A stretch of 64,000 bases of DNA, from contig NC_019974.1 of the NCBI RefSeq assembly GCF_000328685.1, positions 3,153,001-3,217,000 of the forward strand. Direction: 5' to 3'. Below are positions 52,248-61,438 of the stretch, in pieces. Positions within the stretch are counted from its first letter, which is position 1, and each line of letters begins with the position of its first letter. The position numbers were made by a program, and so were the translations under genes. The notes beneath the pieces are model-generated. The model saw only the letters and a list, made by a program, of their open reading frames with translations. It made no database searches and was not told the origin of the DNA. The stretch comes from Natronococcus occultus SP4. Its GTDB lineage: Archaea; Halobacteriota; Halobacteria; Halobacteriales; Natrialbaceae.

Positions 52248-52967
52248 ATGAGCCGCAGCCTCGGCGTGATGGAGACGATTCGGACGGCCGTTCCCGAGTG
52301 GTCGCTGGACGCCTTCGCCGCGACCACGCTGCTGGGCGACCTCGTGGTCGTCGTCCCCGCGCTGGCGCTGTGGTATCTCCTCGACGTCGGCGCGACGCTT
52401 CGCCGGGCGAATCCCGACGCCGACTCGCTGTGTTCGGACCGAACTGCCGTCCTCGTCGCGACCGTCTTCGGCGGACTCGCGCTCGTCGTCGCGCTGGAGT
52501 CGGTGTTCGCGCTTCCGCGCCCGCCCGCCGAGTACCACGCGATCTCGGCCAGCGAGTTCGGCTTCCCGAGCGGACACACGATGGCAGCCACGGTCTTCTG
52601 GGGAGCGGTCGCGGCGTGGCTCTCCGTCGGCCGACGGTCGGTCCGGTACGGTCTCGCCGGCGCGATCGTCGCCGTCGTCGCCCTCTCCCGACTCGCGCTC
52701 GGGGTCCACTATCTCGTCGACGTCGTCGCCTCGGTGGCCTTCGGCGTCACGTACCTCGTCGCCGTTAGCCGGCTGACGCGTGGCGATCCGAAACGGGTGT
52801 TTCTCGCCGCGCTGGTGATCGCACTCGCGGCGCTCGTTCTCGCGGGCGCGAACGATCGGGCCGTCCTCGCGGCCGCCGGAACCGCCGGCGCGTCGGCGGG
52901 GTGGTGGGTCCTCGAGCGCCAGCCGGTTCGTCGGCGCGTCCTCGAGACGTACGCTCGGCTCGTGTGA
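52248..52967 (+). CDS. PAP2-superfamily membrane phosphatase
   Basis: 239 residues, about six helices. PAP2 motifs: LPRPPAEY, FPSGHTMAATVF and SRLALGVHYLVDVV. The Lys that normally precedes the first Arg-Pro by seven positions is Glu here. Likely removes phosphate from a polyprenyl/dolichyl diphosphate released by glycan transfer, recycling the carrier. ATG 52248. Confidence 0.83.
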   Translation: MSRSLGVMETIRTAVPEWSLDAFAATTLLGDLVVVVPALALWYLLDVGATLRRANPDADSLCSDRTAVLVATVFGGLALVVALESVFALPRPPAEYHAISASEFGFPSGHTMAATVFWGAVAAWLSVGRRSVRYGLAGAIVAVVALSRLALGVHYLVDVVASVAFGVTYLVAVSRLTRGDPKRVFLAALVIALAALVLAGANDRAVLAAAGTAGASAGWWVLERQPVRRRVLETYARLV

Positions 52968-52999
52968 CGGTCACGGCGGTGAAAACGGCCGTTATCAGA

Positions 53000-54427
53000 T
53001 CACTCTCCGGTTCCGAACAGAAGGTAACCGATCGTCAGGCTCGCCAGGACCGCACCGATCGACCACTCGAAGAGGGTGTAGGACTCGAAGAACTTGTGGA
53101 CCGCCCAGCCGACGGTAAACGCGAGCATCGCGCCGTCGGCTCGCTCGAAGTCGAGCATTCCGGCGACGATGCTCCCGCCGACGACTCCGAGGTAGGCGAT
53201 CCCGCCGACGAGTCCGGTCTGGAGGAGTACCGTGAGGTAGGCGTTGTGGGGTAACGGCGCCGTCTCTCCCTCGAGGTAGGGCTCGATGACGAGGTTCGCC
53301 GGGCCGCTACCGTGGCCGAACAGCAACGGTCCGTCCCGAACGGCGCTGAGGCTCGCTGACCAGAGCTCGAACCGGCCGGAGGTCGTGATCCCGATAATGT
53401 CGAGATACATCGCGACGAGCAGTCCGGCGACGCCAAACAGCGCCGCGACCGACGCGACGGGCGCGGCGAGGCGGCCGCCGAGGGCGTAGGCGACGTAGAT
53501 CGTGAGTACGACCACGGAGGCCAGCATCGCCGCGCGAGCGTTCGAGAGAAAGACGCCGACGGCACAGATCGCCGCGAGCAAGACCGCCAGAGCGATCTCC
53601 AGCGGACGGCGCGCCAGCGCCGAGCGATGGAGTTCGACGATGGCGCCGACGAATCCGGCAAACGCCACCAGACCGAAGGAGTTGGGGTTCGGGAAGATCG
53701 ACTGGATCGTCGTGATATCGGTGTCGACGAGCGGCACCGACGGTGTCCCCGACCACTGGCGGACCTCGAAGATCCACAGCGAGTACTCGCCAACGACGTA
53801 CGTTCCGAGGCCAAGCATAACGACGACCGTCGCGAGCCGCGGAAGGATCCAGAGGAAGATCCGCGACGGAACGAACCGCGGGATAACGAAGAGGTTCGTT
53901 CCCAGCACGACCGCAGCCCAGATCGGCCAGCGCGACTGCGTGCTCGAGGGATCGTACTCGAGGGTGTGGACGAAATACAGCGCTGTCAGCACCGCGAAGC
54001 AGCCGACGGCGGCCCACTGGCCGACCGTGTACCCCCTCGCGTCGCTGACGACAAGCAGGAAGGTAAGCAGGGAGCCGAACACGACCGCGAGCGCGAGCAG
54101 TCGGTTCGGTCCGAGACCGAGCCCCGGAGAGCTGCTCTGATACAGGATTCCAAGGACGACAAAGGAGATTCCGAGCACCGAGAGGACGGCTGCCTGGCGG
54201 TGTTCGAACTCCTGGTAGGCGTCCGCGGCGAGCCGACAGCCAAGCACCGCACTCAGCAGGACGGCGAAGGCGGCGACCTGCCAGGCGACGACCAGATCGG
54301 TCGCGTACGCGAGCAAGACGACGAGCAGGTGAAGCCCGAACAAGGCGTAGACGACGCCGTCGACGAGCCGGTCGAGATCCCAGCCCTGATCGAAAAGCGT
54401 CGCCGGCTCGCGTTCGACAGCGCTCAC
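53000..54427 (-). CDS. Wzy/WaaL-type polymerase/ligase-like membrane protein (copy 3, paralogue of 47028-48476)
   Basis: 475 residues, about 12 helices. GTG start (VSAVERE) parallels the GTG VSTAERD start of copy 2. Shared blocks: SIFPNPNSFGLVAFAGFVGA, FLSNARAAMLASVVVLTIYV, LPHNAYLTVLLQTGLVGGIA and FFESYTLFEWSIGAVLASLT. AT-rich ATTACATATC lies 24-33 bases upstream of the start and is the probable TATA region. Duplicate of copy 2, perhaps for a second glycan. Confidence 0.83.
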   Translation of the reverse strand: MSAVEREPATLFDQGWDLDRLVDGVVYALFGLHLLVVLLAYATDLVVAWQVAAFAVLLSAVLGCRLAADAYQEFEHRQAAVLSVLGISFVVLGILYQSSSPGLGLGPNRLLALAVVFGSLLTFLLVVSDARGYTVGQWAAVGCFAVLTALYFVHTLEYDPSSTQSRWPIWAAVVLGTNLFVIPRFVPSRIFLWILPRLATVVVMLGLGTYVVGEYSLWIFEVRQWSGTPSVPLVDTDITTIQSIFPNPNSFGLVAFAGFVGAIVELHRSALARRPLEIALAVLLAAICAVGVFLSNARAAMLASVVVLTIYVAYALGGRLAAPVASVAALFGVAGLLVAMYLDIIGITTSGRFELWSASLSAVRDGPLLFGHGSGPANLVIEPYLEGETAPLPHNAYLTVLLQTGLVGGIAYLGVVGGSIVAGMLDFERADGAMLAFTVGWAVHKFFESYTLFEWSIGAVLASLTIGYLLFGTGE

Positions 54428-54644
54428 TATCCGACTAATTAGTGGCGACCATTACATATCTATTCCGGTACCTATTCCGGATCCGGGAGTTCGCGAGTTC
54501 GGCGAGCGGCCGAGCGTGATCGCTCCGGCCCCGAAGACGGACCCGTGGGCGGGGATCAGTCGGCGCGAGGCCTCCGAACGAGAGGCCCGAGAACGCGTTT
54601 CGGATCGGATACACTTTTGACCCTCGGCCCGCAGTTCTCGAACG

Positions 54645-55631
54645 ATGCGCGTCCTCGTAACCGGCGGCGCCGGGTTCATCGGGGGAAACCTCGCCGAGTC
54701 CCTCGTACGGGCGGGCCACGACGTGACGGCGGTCGACAACCTGGACCCCTACTACGACACCGGGATCAAGCAACGAGCCGTCGACGCCGCGGCCGCGGCC
54801 GCCGAGGACGGCGCCGGCAGCTACGAGTTCGTCGAGGGCGACGTCCGGAACGCGGCGCTGATCGACGAGCTGGTCGGCGACGCGGCGGTCGTCTACCACC
54901 AGGCCGCACAGGCCGGCGTTCGGACGAGCGTCGACGATCCCCGGAAACCGAACGCGATCAACGTCGACGGGACGCTGAACGTGCTGGACGCGGCCCGGGA
55001 GACCGAGATCGAACGGGTCGTCCTCGCCAGCTCCTCGTCGGTGTACGGCAAACCGGAGTACCTCCCGTACGACGAAAACCACCCGACGACGCCGGTCAGT
55101 CCCTACGGGGTCTCGAAGCTGGCTGCCGACCAGTACGCCCGGGTCTACCACGAGGTGTACGGCCTTCCCACGGTGTCGCTGCGGTACTTCACCGTCTACG
55201 GCCCCCGCATGCGTCCGAACATGGCGATCAGCAACTTCGTCTCCCGCTGTCTCAACGGCGAGCCCCCGGTCGTCTACGGCGACGGCACTCAGACCCGCGA
55301 TTTCACGTACGTCGACGACGTCGTCGGCGTGAACCGCCAGCTGCTGCGAGACGACGCGGCCGACGGCGAGATCCTCAACGTCGGCAGCACCGATACCATC
55401 GACATCCGCTCGCTCGCCGAGCTGATCCGGGACGAACTCGCACCCGATCTCGAAATCGAGTACGCCGCGGCCCGCGAGGCCGACGCCGAACACACCCACG
55501 CCGACGTCGGGAAGGCCCGGGCGCTGCTGGGGTACGATCCCTCGACGACCATCCGCGAGGGCGTCCGGGAGTTCATCCGCTGGTACCGGGCCAATCGCGA
55601 CTGGTACGAGCCGCTGGTTCTGCGGTCGTGA
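54645..55631 (+). CDS. NAD-dependent sugar-nucleotide epimerase/dehydratase
   Basis: 328 residues, extended SDR. NAD-binding GGAGFIGGNL at 8-17, catalytic LASSSSVYG and SPYGVSKLAADQY (Tyr-x3-Lys). TVYGPRMRPNMAISNFV and DGTQTRDFTYVDDVV are family signatures of UDP-glucose/galacturonate 4-epimerases. Provides a UDP-galactose- or GalA-type donor for the island. ATG 54645. Confidence 0.9.
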   Translation: MRVLVTGGAGFIGGNLAESLVRAGHDVTAVDNLDPYYDTGIKQRAVDAAAAAAEDGAGSYEFVEGDVRNAALIDELVGDAAVVYHQAAQAGVRTSVDDPRKPNAINVDGTLNVLDAARETEIERVVLASSSSVYGKPEYLPYDENHPTTPVSPYGVSKLAADQYARVYHEVYGLPTVSLRYFTVYGPRMRPNMAISNFVSRCLNGEPPVVYGDGTQTRDFTYVDDVVGVNRQLLRDDAADGEILNVGSTDTIDIRSLAELIRDELAPDLEIEYAAAREADAEHTHADVGKARALLGYDPSTTIREGVREFIRWYRANRDWYEPLVLRS

Positions 55632-55722
55632 GTCGATCCCGGCGACGCCGCGACGACGATCGGCAGACCGTTCGGATCGCGTGAACGAAAACCTAACAGC
55701 GTGACGTCCCTGATCAGAACCG

Positions 55723-56931
55723 ATGGTGAATCGGGCTGGGGCGGCCGTCGGCGCCGCGATCGTGCTCGCGGGCGCGGCGCCGACCACGTGGCTCCTCGAA
55801 TCGACCGTCGGCTACGTCCTCGCCGGGGCGATACTGGCGGCGCTGCTCGCGGCGGGGATCGCGCGGAACGCCGAGGACGGCCGACTCGAGACGGTCGTCC
55901 TCGAGCGCCTCGTCGTCGCCGTCCTGGCGCTGTACTGGCTGGGACTGGTCGGCCAGTTCGCGCTCACGGGGTCGCTTTCCGTTCTCGCGTACGTCGTCCT
56001 CACGCCGATCGTCGTCCTGACGCTGTGGTACGGCTGTCTGCCGATCGTCCTCGCGGATCCGCGGTCGTTTCTCGGCGGGTTCGTCGGCACCGTCTCGGCG
56101 CTGACCCTGCTCGGGGTCGGCCTGTTAGTCCTCGAGTGGGGGACCGCGCTCGCGTTCCCCTGGACCGGGAACAACGTCTTCGGGATCCCCGGACTCCGGG
56201 TCGCGTCGATCTACGGCAATCCCAACGCCTTCGGGTTCGCGGCCGCCGTCGCGAGCCTCGGCGCGCTGTGGGCGACCCTCGAGACCCGCCGTCGCCGGTG
56301 GGCGGCGACGCTCCCGGTACCGCTCGCGGGACTCGTGTTGAGCGACGCGACGATGGCCCTGATGGCGTTCGGCGCGGCGACGGCGGTGTTGCTCGTCCTC
56401 CGGTCACCGACGCTCGGACTGGCGGTCGCGGGCTCCGGCGCCGTCCTCGCCGTCGGCTTCTTCCAGACCGACCTCGGCGCGTCGTACCTGACGCTGCTGG
56501 TCGAGCGGGGCGGGAGCGAGCGCGTCGCGTTCTGGACCGCGGCGCTCTCGCGGGCCGCCGAGAACCCGCTCGTCGGCGCGGGGTTCGACCACGGGCTCCC
56601 GACGCACAACTCCATCGTGGCCATCGTTCTGAACGCGGGCGTGCTCGTCGGCGGCCTGTACGTCCTCGTCATCGCGGGCGCGGTCCGGAGCGCCCTCGCG
56701 AAGGCCCGGACGGGAACGCCGTGGGACGGGTTCGTCCTCGCGGCGATGACGCTGCTCGTCGTCCAGATGCTGACCGAGTCGTTTACCCTCGGCGGGCTCT
56801 CGACCACGTCGCTGGTGCTGGCGACGTTCGTCGGGCTCGCGCTGGTCGAGGCCTCAGAACGACGGACGATCCCGCTCCCGAACGCAGTCGAGAGCGAGCG
56901 CGACGACCGCCCCGCGAATCCGAACCAGTAG
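55723..56931 (+). CDS. Wzy/WaaL-type polymerase/ligase-like membrane protein (copy 4, short)
   Basis: 402 residues, about 11 helices. VASIYGNPNAFGFAAAVASL echoes the SIFPNPN...FG block of copies 2 and 3. GFDHGLPTHNSIVAIVLNAG carries the His-Asn of the catalytic-type loop. Shorter and more diverged than copies 2 and 3. It lies before the flippase gene with a 33-base gap, as a polymerase-flippase pair would. Confidence 0.8.
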   Translation: MVNRAGAAVGAAIVLAGAAPTTWLLESTVGYVLAGAILAALLAAGIARNAEDGRLETVVLERLVVAVLALYWLGLVGQFALTGSLSVLAYVVLTPIVVLTLWYGCLPIVLADPRSFLGGFVGTVSALTLLGVGLLVLEWGTALAFPWTGNNVFGIPGLRVASIYGNPNAFGFAAAVASLGALWATLETRRRRWAATLPVPLAGLVLSDATMALMAFGAATAVLLVLRSPTLGLAVAGSGAVLAVGFFQTDLGASYLTLLVERGGSERVAFWTAALSRAAENPLVGAGFDHGLPTHNSIVAIVLNAGVLVGGLYVLVIAGAVRSALAKARTGTPWDGFVLAAMTLLVVQMLTESFTLGGLSTTSLVLATFVGLALVEASERRTIPLPNAVESERDDRPANPNQ

Positions 56932-56964
56932 CCTTATTCTCGACTGCCCGGATTGCGTTCCTGA

Positions 56965-58428
56965 ATGTCTCTGGCCGCGAAGATTCGGTCCGGACTGACG
57001 GCCGACGTCGCCTCCCGGCTGGTGACGAACCTCTCCGGCGGACTTCTGGTGGTCGTCCTCGCCCGGCTTCTCCAGCCCGACGAGTACGGGCTGCTCTACC
57101 TGGCGATCTCGATTTTCTCGATCGCCGCAGTGGTCGGTCGGCTCGGACTGGGCAAGTCCGCCGCCCGGTATATCACGGAGTACGAGGAGGGCGATACCGG
57201 ACAGATCCCCCACGTCGTCGAGACCACCACGGTCGCGCTGGCGGCCACCCTCGGCGTCGTGACCCTCACGCTGGTCGTCGCCCGTGAGCCGATCGCGGCG
57301 CTGCTTGGCGAACCCGGGCTCGAGCCGCTGTTGCTCGTCGGCGCGCTGTACGTCGCGGGCCACGGTCTCGTCAACTCCGGGCGGAACCTCTGTCAGGGGT
57401 TCAAGGAGATCGAGCTGGCCGCCGCCGTCGCGCTCGTCGAGGCGCTCGTCCGCCCCGTTGTCGCCGTCGCCCTCGTCCTGGCGGGCTTCGGCGCAGTCGG
57501 CGCGCTGGTCGGCTACGTCGTTGCCTCGGTCCTTGGGGCGGCGCTGTTCGCGGTCGTCCTCTACCGTCGGTACGCGAGTATCGCCCGCTCCGAGATCGAG
57601 GACGGGCTCCGCCGTCGGGTCGCCGAGTACGCGGTGCCGATCACGCTGACCGAGAACGGGAGCACGATCATCAAACGCGTCGACATCGTCCTCATCGGGG
57701 CCTTTCTGACGCCGCTTGCGGTCAGTTACTACGTCGTCGCCAAACAGCTCACGACGTTTCTCAAGTCGCCCGCGAACTCGCTGGGGTTCGCGATCTCCCC
57801 GCGGTACAGCGAGCAGCTCCAGCGGGGGAACCTCGAGACCGCGTCCCGACTCTACGTCGAGGCCCTGACGGGCGTCCTCGCCTTCTACGTGCCAGCGGCG
57901 GTCGGGCTGGCGATCGTCGCCGAGCCGACGCTCACGCTGCTGTTCGGCGCCGAGTACGCCGGCGGGGCGATCGTCCTGCAGATCCTGACGATCTACCTGG
58001 TCGTCCAGGCGGTGTCCTACGTAACGAGCGGCGGACTCGACTACCTCGGGCTGGCGAAGCACCGCGCGTACGCGAAGGGGGCGACGGCGGTCGCGAACCT
58101 CCTGTTGAACCTCGCGCTCATCCCGACGATCGGGATCGCGGGCGCCGCGCTCTCGACGGCTGGAACGTACGCCGCCTACGTCGCGGTGAACGTCTACCTG
58201 ATCGACCGCGAGCTGGCGCTGGACTGGCGGAGGATCAGCCGTCGCTGTGGCAAGGTCGCCGCCGTCACGGTCGTCATGGCCCTCGCCGTGGTGCCGTTCG
58301 CCGCCGCGATCGAGGGGGTGCTCTCGCTGGTCGCGGTCGTCGCGCTCGGGACGACGGTCTGGCTCGGCGCGACGGTCTCGGTCGGACTGGTCGAGAAAGG
58401 ACAGCTGCGGTCGGCGATTCCCCTCTGA
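56965..58428 (+). CDS. Wzx/AglR-type lipid-linked glycan flippase
   Basis: 487 residues, about 14 helices. LARLLQPDEYGLLYLAISIF at the start, LGLGKSAARYITEYEE, and NGSTIIKRVDIVLIGAFLTP are MATE-like polysaccharide-transport features. ATG 56965 lies 31 bases after TATA-like CTTATTC (56934-56940). Expected to flip polyprenyl-linked glycan across the membrane. An ABC exporter of the same job is 5 kb upstream. Confidence 0.88.
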   Translation: MSLAAKIRSGLTADVASRLVTNLSGGLLVVVLARLLQPDEYGLLYLAISIFSIAAVVGRLGLGKSAARYITEYEEGDTGQIPHVVETTTVALAATLGVVTLTLVVAREPIAALLGEPGLEPLLLVGALYVAGHGLVNSGRNLCQGFKEIELAAAVALVEALVRPVVAVALVLAGFGAVGALVGYVVASVLGAALFAVVLYRRYASIARSEIEDGLRRRVAEYAVPITLTENGSTIIKRVDIVLIGAFLTPLAVSYYVVAKQLTTFLKSPANSLGFAISPRYSEQLQRGNLETASRLYVEALTGVLAFYVPAAVGLAIVAEPTLTLLFGAEYAGGAIVLQILTIYLVVQAVSYVTSGGLDYLGLAKHRAYAKGATAVANLLLNLALIPTIGIAGAALSTAGTYAAYVAVNVYLIDRELALDWRRISRRCGKVAAVTVVMALAVVPFAAAIEGVLSLVAVVALGTTVWLGATVSVGLVEKGQLRSAIPL

Positions 58429-58471
58429 ACCGTCGACGTCCCGGACTCGACTACGACCGCCGCCCCGGCGA

Positions 58472-59194
58472 TCAGTCCCGCGCGACCCCGAGGACGTCCC
58501 GCCAGCGGATCGGGAGCCGTCCGACGGCGGTCAGCTCCGGGTGGTCGTCGACGGGGGTCGGCGACTCGCTGCGGGCTCGCCACCACCGCTCGTGAACCGC
58601 GTTGATCCGCACCGGGATCGCCTCGAGCCCGACCAGCTGGGCGATCACGAGCCGGTGGAAGCCACAGGAGTTGAACACGAGCGCCCCGTCGCGGTCGACG
58701 TTGATCGCCACCTGGTCGTACCTGTCGTGGGTGCGTTCGGTTCCGCCGTCACCGACGGCTGGCTCGACGCCCCGTTCTCGTATCGATTCGAACAGCTCGT
58801 CGAGGTAGGCGCCGTAGCCGTAGTCGGCGTAGAACTCGGCCTCGCGCTCGGGGTAGCCGTGCTCACGCAGGCGCTCGTAGGTTAGCTCGGCCGCGTCGAT
58901 CTCCCCCTCGTGGTACCCCCGGAGCAGCCGGTACTTGGGGCTCTCGGCGAGCGGTTTTGCCCGCAGATCCCACGATCCGTCCTTCACCCGCCCAGCGCAC
59001 CTGTACTTTTTCAACACCGCGTACTCGACGTAGCGCTCGATCGCGTCGGGGTCGACCCGACAGATCGGAAACGGCGGCAGGGTCGGTCCCGTAACTGACC
59101 GCGGGAGTGCGTCCCTGACCTTCAGCCGGAGGAGGTTCCTGTCGATCACGGGAAATCGGAGGGCGATTACGGTTCGAGTAGCGACCCCGAGCAC
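58472..59194 (-). CDS. Protein with ParB/sulfiredoxin-fold-like motif, island-specific
   Basis: 240 residues. The segment FNSCGFHRLVIAQLVGLEAI with PVRINAVHERWW is a ParB-like motif (G-x-HR-L-x-A/V-x-GL-x-x-IPV). N-terminal part: VIDRNLLRLKVRDA and VDPDAIERYVEYAVLKKYRC look like a recognition region. GTG start at 59194. Opposite in strand to the genes around it. Function unknown; ParB-fold proteins can be nucleases, NTPases or CTPases, and relatives occur near surface-glycan genes. Confidence 0.55.
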   Translation of the reverse strand: MLGVATRTVIALRFPVIDRNLLRLKVRDALPRSVTGPTLPPFPICRVDPDAIERYVEYAVLKKYRCAGRVKDGSWDLRAKPLAESPKYRLLRGYHEGEIDAAELTYERLREHGYPEREAEFYADYGYGAYLDELFESIRERGVEPAVGDGGTERTHDRYDQVAINVDRDGALVFNSCGFHRLVIAQLVGLEAIPVRINAVHERWWRARSESPTPVDDHPELTAVGRLPIRWRDVLGVARD

Positions 59195-59288
59195 ATAGCT
59201 TTCGGTGATCGGCGTCGGTCTCAGCCCGGCGGAGTCTACGACCCTCGCGGAAGCAATACGTAAGTACCGAGAGGAAAATCGTCCCTGT

Positions 59289-60245
59289 ATGCGCGTCAGC
59301 GTCGTGATCCCGACCTACGAGCGCCCGGGCTTCCTCGAGGACGCCGTGCGGACCGCGCTGGCCCAGACGTGTGAGGACCTCGAGGTCGTCGTCGTCGACG
59401 ACGGCTCCGAGCGGGACTACGCCCGGGAGACCGTCGCGACGTTCCCGAATCGGGTCGTCTGCGTCGAACACGACGAGAACCGGGGGCTCTCCGCGGCGCG
59501 CAACACCGGGATCGAACGCGCGAGCGGGGAGTACGTCGCCTTCCTCGACGACGACGACCGCTGGCACGAGACCAAGATCGAGCGCCAGCTCGAACGCATC
59601 GAGGACGCCGACCGACCCGGGCTGGTCACCTGCCTCTCGGTGTCGGTGACTCCCGATGGGGAGGTGATCCACGTCGAGCGCGACGCACCGAGCGGCGACC
59701 TCTCGGATCCGATCCTGCGGAAGAACCTGATCGGCTCGCCGTCGCGGGTCCTCGTCCGAACGGACGTCCTCGAGGAGCTGGGCGGGTTCGACGAGGAGCT
59801 CCCGACGAAACAGGACTGGGATCTCTACATCAGGCTCTGCCAGCGCTGGCGGGTCGGCGCCGTTCGCGACCACCTCTGCTTTCGGACCGCCCATGAGAGC
59901 ATGTCCAGTTCGCCGACGGCCGTGACGCGGGACTACCGAGCCGTCCTCGAGAAACACGAGGCGCTGATCCGCGAGCAAGGGTACTGGGAGCCTGCGACGG
60001 CCGCCATCGCCGAGCGCGCGGGGCGGGCGTACCTCGAGTACGGCGAACTTGGCGAGGCCCGCAACGCGCTCCGGGCGGCGCTCTCGACGGAGCCAACGAA
60101 ACGCCGGGCGGCGCTGCTGGCGCTGTCGTACACGCACCCGTCGGTGGTGCGGTCGGCGATCACCGCAACGCGGTACCTGCGGTCGAAACGGGGCCCCGAC
60201 GCGTTCGACTACCGGGAGCGGATCGACGGCGTCGCCGGCGCGTGA
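59289..60245 (+). CDS. Glycosyltransferase family 2
   Basis: 318 residues. VSVVIPTYERPGFLEDAVRT, VVVDDGS and FLDDDDRWHETK are GT2 nucleotide-sugar motifs; GGFDEELPTKQDWDLYIRLC is the acceptor-side ED region. A C-terminal helical segment with TPR-like Ala/Leu runs follows. TATA-like sequence near 59254-59262. Sugar unknown. Confidence 0.87.
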   Translation: MRVSVVIPTYERPGFLEDAVRTALAQTCEDLEVVVVDDGSERDYARETVATFPNRVVCVEHDENRGLSAARNTGIERASGEYVAFLDDDDRWHETKIERQLERIEDADRPGLVTCLSVSVTPDGEVIHVERDAPSGDLSDPILRKNLIGSPSRVLVRTDVLEELGGFDEELPTKQDWDLYIRLCQRWRVGAVRDHLCFRTAHESMSSSPTAVTRDYRAVLEKHEALIREQGYWEPATAAIAERAGRAYLEYGELGEARNALRAALSTEPTKRRAALLALSYTHPSVVRSAITATRYLRSKRGPDAFDYRERIDGVAGA

Positions 60246-60290
60246 CCGACCGAAGCCTTTAGGTCGCCGATCGGAAACGTCTCGAGTCGT

Positions 60291-61385
60291 ATGCCTCGCG
60301 TCCTCGCGGTCCTCACCCACGTCAGCGCGACGACCTTCTCCTTCGAGCTCGCCGAGGCGCTGGCGGCGATCGACGACCTCGAGGTGACGATCGTCTCCTA
60401 CTACGACGCCTCGGTCGCGGAGACCGCGATGGCGCCCGACTCCGCGGTCGAACTCGTCCCGCTGGGTGCGTCCTCGCGGTTCGATCCGAGCGCGATCCGG
60501 CACCTCCGGTGGGTCCTCCAGCGGCGATCGTACGACGTCCTCCACACCCACCACAACTTCGTCGGCTCGCTGGCCCGGCTGCTCGCGCCCCGCGGGACGC
60601 CGATCGTCGACACCGAGCACGCCGACCACGAGCACCACTACTCGCTCCCGCAGGTACTGGTCAACGCGGCGACGCTCCCGCGCGCGGACCGCGTCGTGGC
60701 CAACTCCGAGCGAACCCTCGCGTCGCTGTACCGGATCGAGCGAGTCGGGCTGGCCGACGACCAGTGTTCCGTCATCTACAACGGGATCGACACCGACCGC
60801 ATCGACCGCGTCCTCGCGGAGGCGACGACCCCCTACGCGATCGACGGGCGACGGATCGCGACGGTCGGCCGGCTGAGCGAGACGAAAAACCAGGCGACGC
60901 TCGTCCGGGCGTTCGCGGCGGTCGCCGGCGAGGCGCCCGACGCGCGACTGACGATCGTCGGGGACGGCCCCCTCCGCGAGGAGCTCGAGGCACTGGCGTC
61001 CTCGCTGGGCGTCCGGGACCGCGTCGAGTTCACGGGGTTCGTGGACCGCGAGGACGTCTACCGGATCCTGGCGGCCAGCGACGTCTACGTGCAGCCGTCG
61101 CTGTCGGAGGGGTTTTGCGTCGCCCTCGTCGAGGCGATGGCCTGCGAGCTGCCGGTCGTCGTCAGCGACCTGCCCGTGCTCCACGAGGTCGTCGGCGACG
61201 CCGGCGCCTTCGTTCCGCCGACCGACGTCGACGCGTTCGCGGCACAGCTGGAGCGGCTGCTCGTTGACGATCGCCGTCGCCTCAAGGCGGGACGGCGCGC
61301 GGCCGAGCGCGCCCGGAGCGAGTTCCCGATCGAGAGAACCGCCCAGGCCTACCGCGAGCTGTACGCGGCGCTGCTCGAGGCGTAG
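60291..61385 (+). CDS. Glycosyltransferase family 4
   Basis: 364 residues, GT-B. DTEHADHEHHYSLP and NGIDTDRIDRV mark the inter-domain region; donor-site E-x7-E is in SLSEGFCVALVEAMACELPV. CTTTAG (60257-60262) is a possible TATA element. A P-loop protein follows 53 bases later. Confidence 0.88.
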   Translation: MPRVLAVLTHVSATTFSFELAEALAAIDDLEVTIVSYYDASVAETAMAPDSAVELVPLGASSRFDPSAIRHLRWVLQRRSYDVLHTHHNFVGSLARLLAPRGTPIVDTEHADHEHHYSLPQVLVNAATLPRADRVVANSERTLASLYRIERVGLADDQCSVIYNGIDTDRIDRVLAEATTPYAIDGRRIATVGRLSETKNQATLVRAFAAVAGEAPDARLTIVGDGPLREELEALASSLGVRDRVEFTGFVDREDVYRILAASDVYVQPSLSEGFCVALVEAMACELPVVVSDLPVLHEVVGDAGAFVPPTDVDAFAAQLERLLVDDRRRLKAGRRAAERARSEFPIERTAQAYRELYAALLEA

Positions 61386-61438
61386 CCGACGCGGCGTAGA
61401 CCGGAACCGCTTTCGGCCGGAGCGGAAACTAGTCGGCC

